Part shown: positions 40,898 through 41,460 of the stretch, in pieces
Numbering within the stretch: position 1 is the first letter of the stretch
Layout of the letters: each line of letters begins with the position of its first letter
NCBI GenBank assembly: GCA_947379865.1
Contig: CANCOY010000014.1
Span: forward strand, 1 to 41,460
Direction of reading: 5' to 3'
DNA from: Acetobacteraceae bacterium
GTDB taxonomy: Bacteria; Pseudomonadota; Alphaproteobacteria; Zavarziniales; Zavarziniaceae
DNA length: 41,460 bases
The notes under the pieces: model-generated
The model's input: only the letters and a program-made list of their open reading frames with translations
Told to the model about the DNA's origin: nothing
Databases searched by the model: none
Translations under genes and position numbers: made by a program

Positions 40898-41460
40898 ATG
40901 ACGAAGATGTATAGCCCTGGCGACAAGAGCCGCGCCATCTGTGAGCATTGTGCGAAGGTGGTCGGAACCACTTTCGCCTACAGGGACATGCCCTTTGACG
41001 ACGGCTCTGGCATAGTCAAGGACATCCTGGCAGCCGTTTGCGATCTTTGCGATGCCGTTGTCGCTGTACCGGCCCAGTCGGTCCCGGCTATTCGCCGGGT
41101 GCGGGAAGCTGCTGAAATACCGATTGAGGTCAGGCTTCCCGCGCCAGAAGTTGAGATACTGGATGCTGCCGCGCTCAGGATCGACCCCCACGCCACGCAA
41201 CGCTTCCGCAAGGCAATTTTTACCTATTACCTCAGTCTACTGGAACGCGACCCGGCGGTGCTGGAACAGGTGAAGCGAAGCCTTGACGATTGGCTTTGCC
41301 AACGAAACCAACAGCCAAAAATCCCTGGTACATCACGAACGCCTTCTCGTCGGCTCTCGTTCAAGATTGCACCCAGAACGCAAAGCAAGCTTGCATTTGT
41401 GCTCGACAGAACGGGATGGAGCCGGACAAACCTTGTGCGTGGCGTTGTGATGATGGTCCA
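40898..41460 (+). CDS. Putative antitoxin: MqsA-like zinc domain plus ribbon-helix-helix domain (cut by window end)
   Basis: 187 codons are open to the window end without a stop. Cysteines 15, 18, 48 and 51 (ICEHCAK and VCDLCDA) have nearly the spacing of the MqsA/YgiT zinc domain, and FAYRDMPFDDGSGIVKDI between them resembles its hairpin. Residues 60-140 are mostly helical with acidic patches. Residues 151-187 (RRLSFKIAPRTQSKLAFVLD, then RTGWSRTNLVRGVVMMV) match the strand-helix-turn-helix pattern of ribbon-helix-helix repressors. MqsA normally carries a helix-turn-helix there, so the architecture is unusual. The start is ATG 40898, with ATG 40907 as an alternative. It would bind the upstream toxin and the palindrome at 40577-40592 (inference). 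Confidence 0.6.
   Translation, partial: MTKMYSPGDKSRAICEHCAKVVGTTFAYRDMPFDDGSGIVKDILAAVCDLCDAVVAVPAQSVPAIRRVREAAEIPIEVRLPAPEVEILDAAALRIDPHATQRFRKAIFTYYLSLLERDPAVLEQVKRSLDDWLCQRNQQPKIPGTSRTPSRRLSFKIAPRTQSKLAFVLDRTGWSRTNLVRGVVMMV

Overview
The window is high-GC DNA from a free-living alphaproteobacterium. It is probably Rhodospirillales-like, although the sequence alone does not fix the order. The gene neighbourhoods argue for this: metX-metW beside a chorismate mutase-hisC-tyrC-DUF2125 cluster, argH-lipoprotein-lysA-TIGR02302 in a row, a CpdR-like single-domain response regulator, a DUF2125 protein and a thrS-infC pair. Most of the window is ordinary chromosomal backbone. Two accessory segments flank it, one at each end, and both look poorer in G+C than the core.

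Left end (1-5108): a type II-C CRISPR-Cas locus on the minus strand in the order cas9-cas1-cas2. A divergent tracrRNA is predicted between cas9 and the next gene. Cas9 keeps all expected RuvC and HNH catalytic residues. An IS3-family element, of which only the terminal 148 bp are inside the window, has inserted into the end of cas2. The IS terminus supplies the present cas2 stop codon, so a C-terminal tail is probably lost. No CRISPR array lies in the window; it may sit beyond the IS.

Core (5106-40398): a cupin_5 protein, a glutathione S-transferase, glyoxalase II and a methyltransferase; methionine genes metXW; chorismate mutase, hisC and tyrC for aromatic and histidine synthesis; DUF2125; two EamA exporters around a GNAT acetyltransferase; B12-dependent ribonucleotide reductase nrdJ; a plsC-ydcF-gmhB-ftsX-ftsE block whose genes overlap or nearly touch; a zinc-ribbon/proline-rich membrane protein; hpt and cpdR; a NUDIX protein; the TIGR02302-lysA-lipoprotein-argH run; a TlpA-like thioredoxin; an etfB-etfA-hbd electron-transfer/beta-oxidation operon; a cobalamin adenosyltransferase (which could supply the cofactor of NrdJ) with a HIG1 protein; an alpha/beta hydrolase; two glycosyltransferases (families 4 and 9) that fit lipopolysaccharide or polysaccharide assembly together with gmhB; and thrS-infC. 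infC appears to begin with the rare codon AUA. A strong intrinsic terminator closes the thrS-infC unit.

Right end (40399-41460): a short accessory segment with a two-gene unit that reads as a toxin-antitoxin module. A 98-residue MqsR-sized protein is followed by a protein with an MqsA-like four-cysteine zinc domain. The second protein ends in what looks like a ribbon-helix-helix DNA-binding domain instead of the usual helix-turn-helix, and runs off the window. This module and the IS-damaged CRISPR locus are the two most unusual items here.
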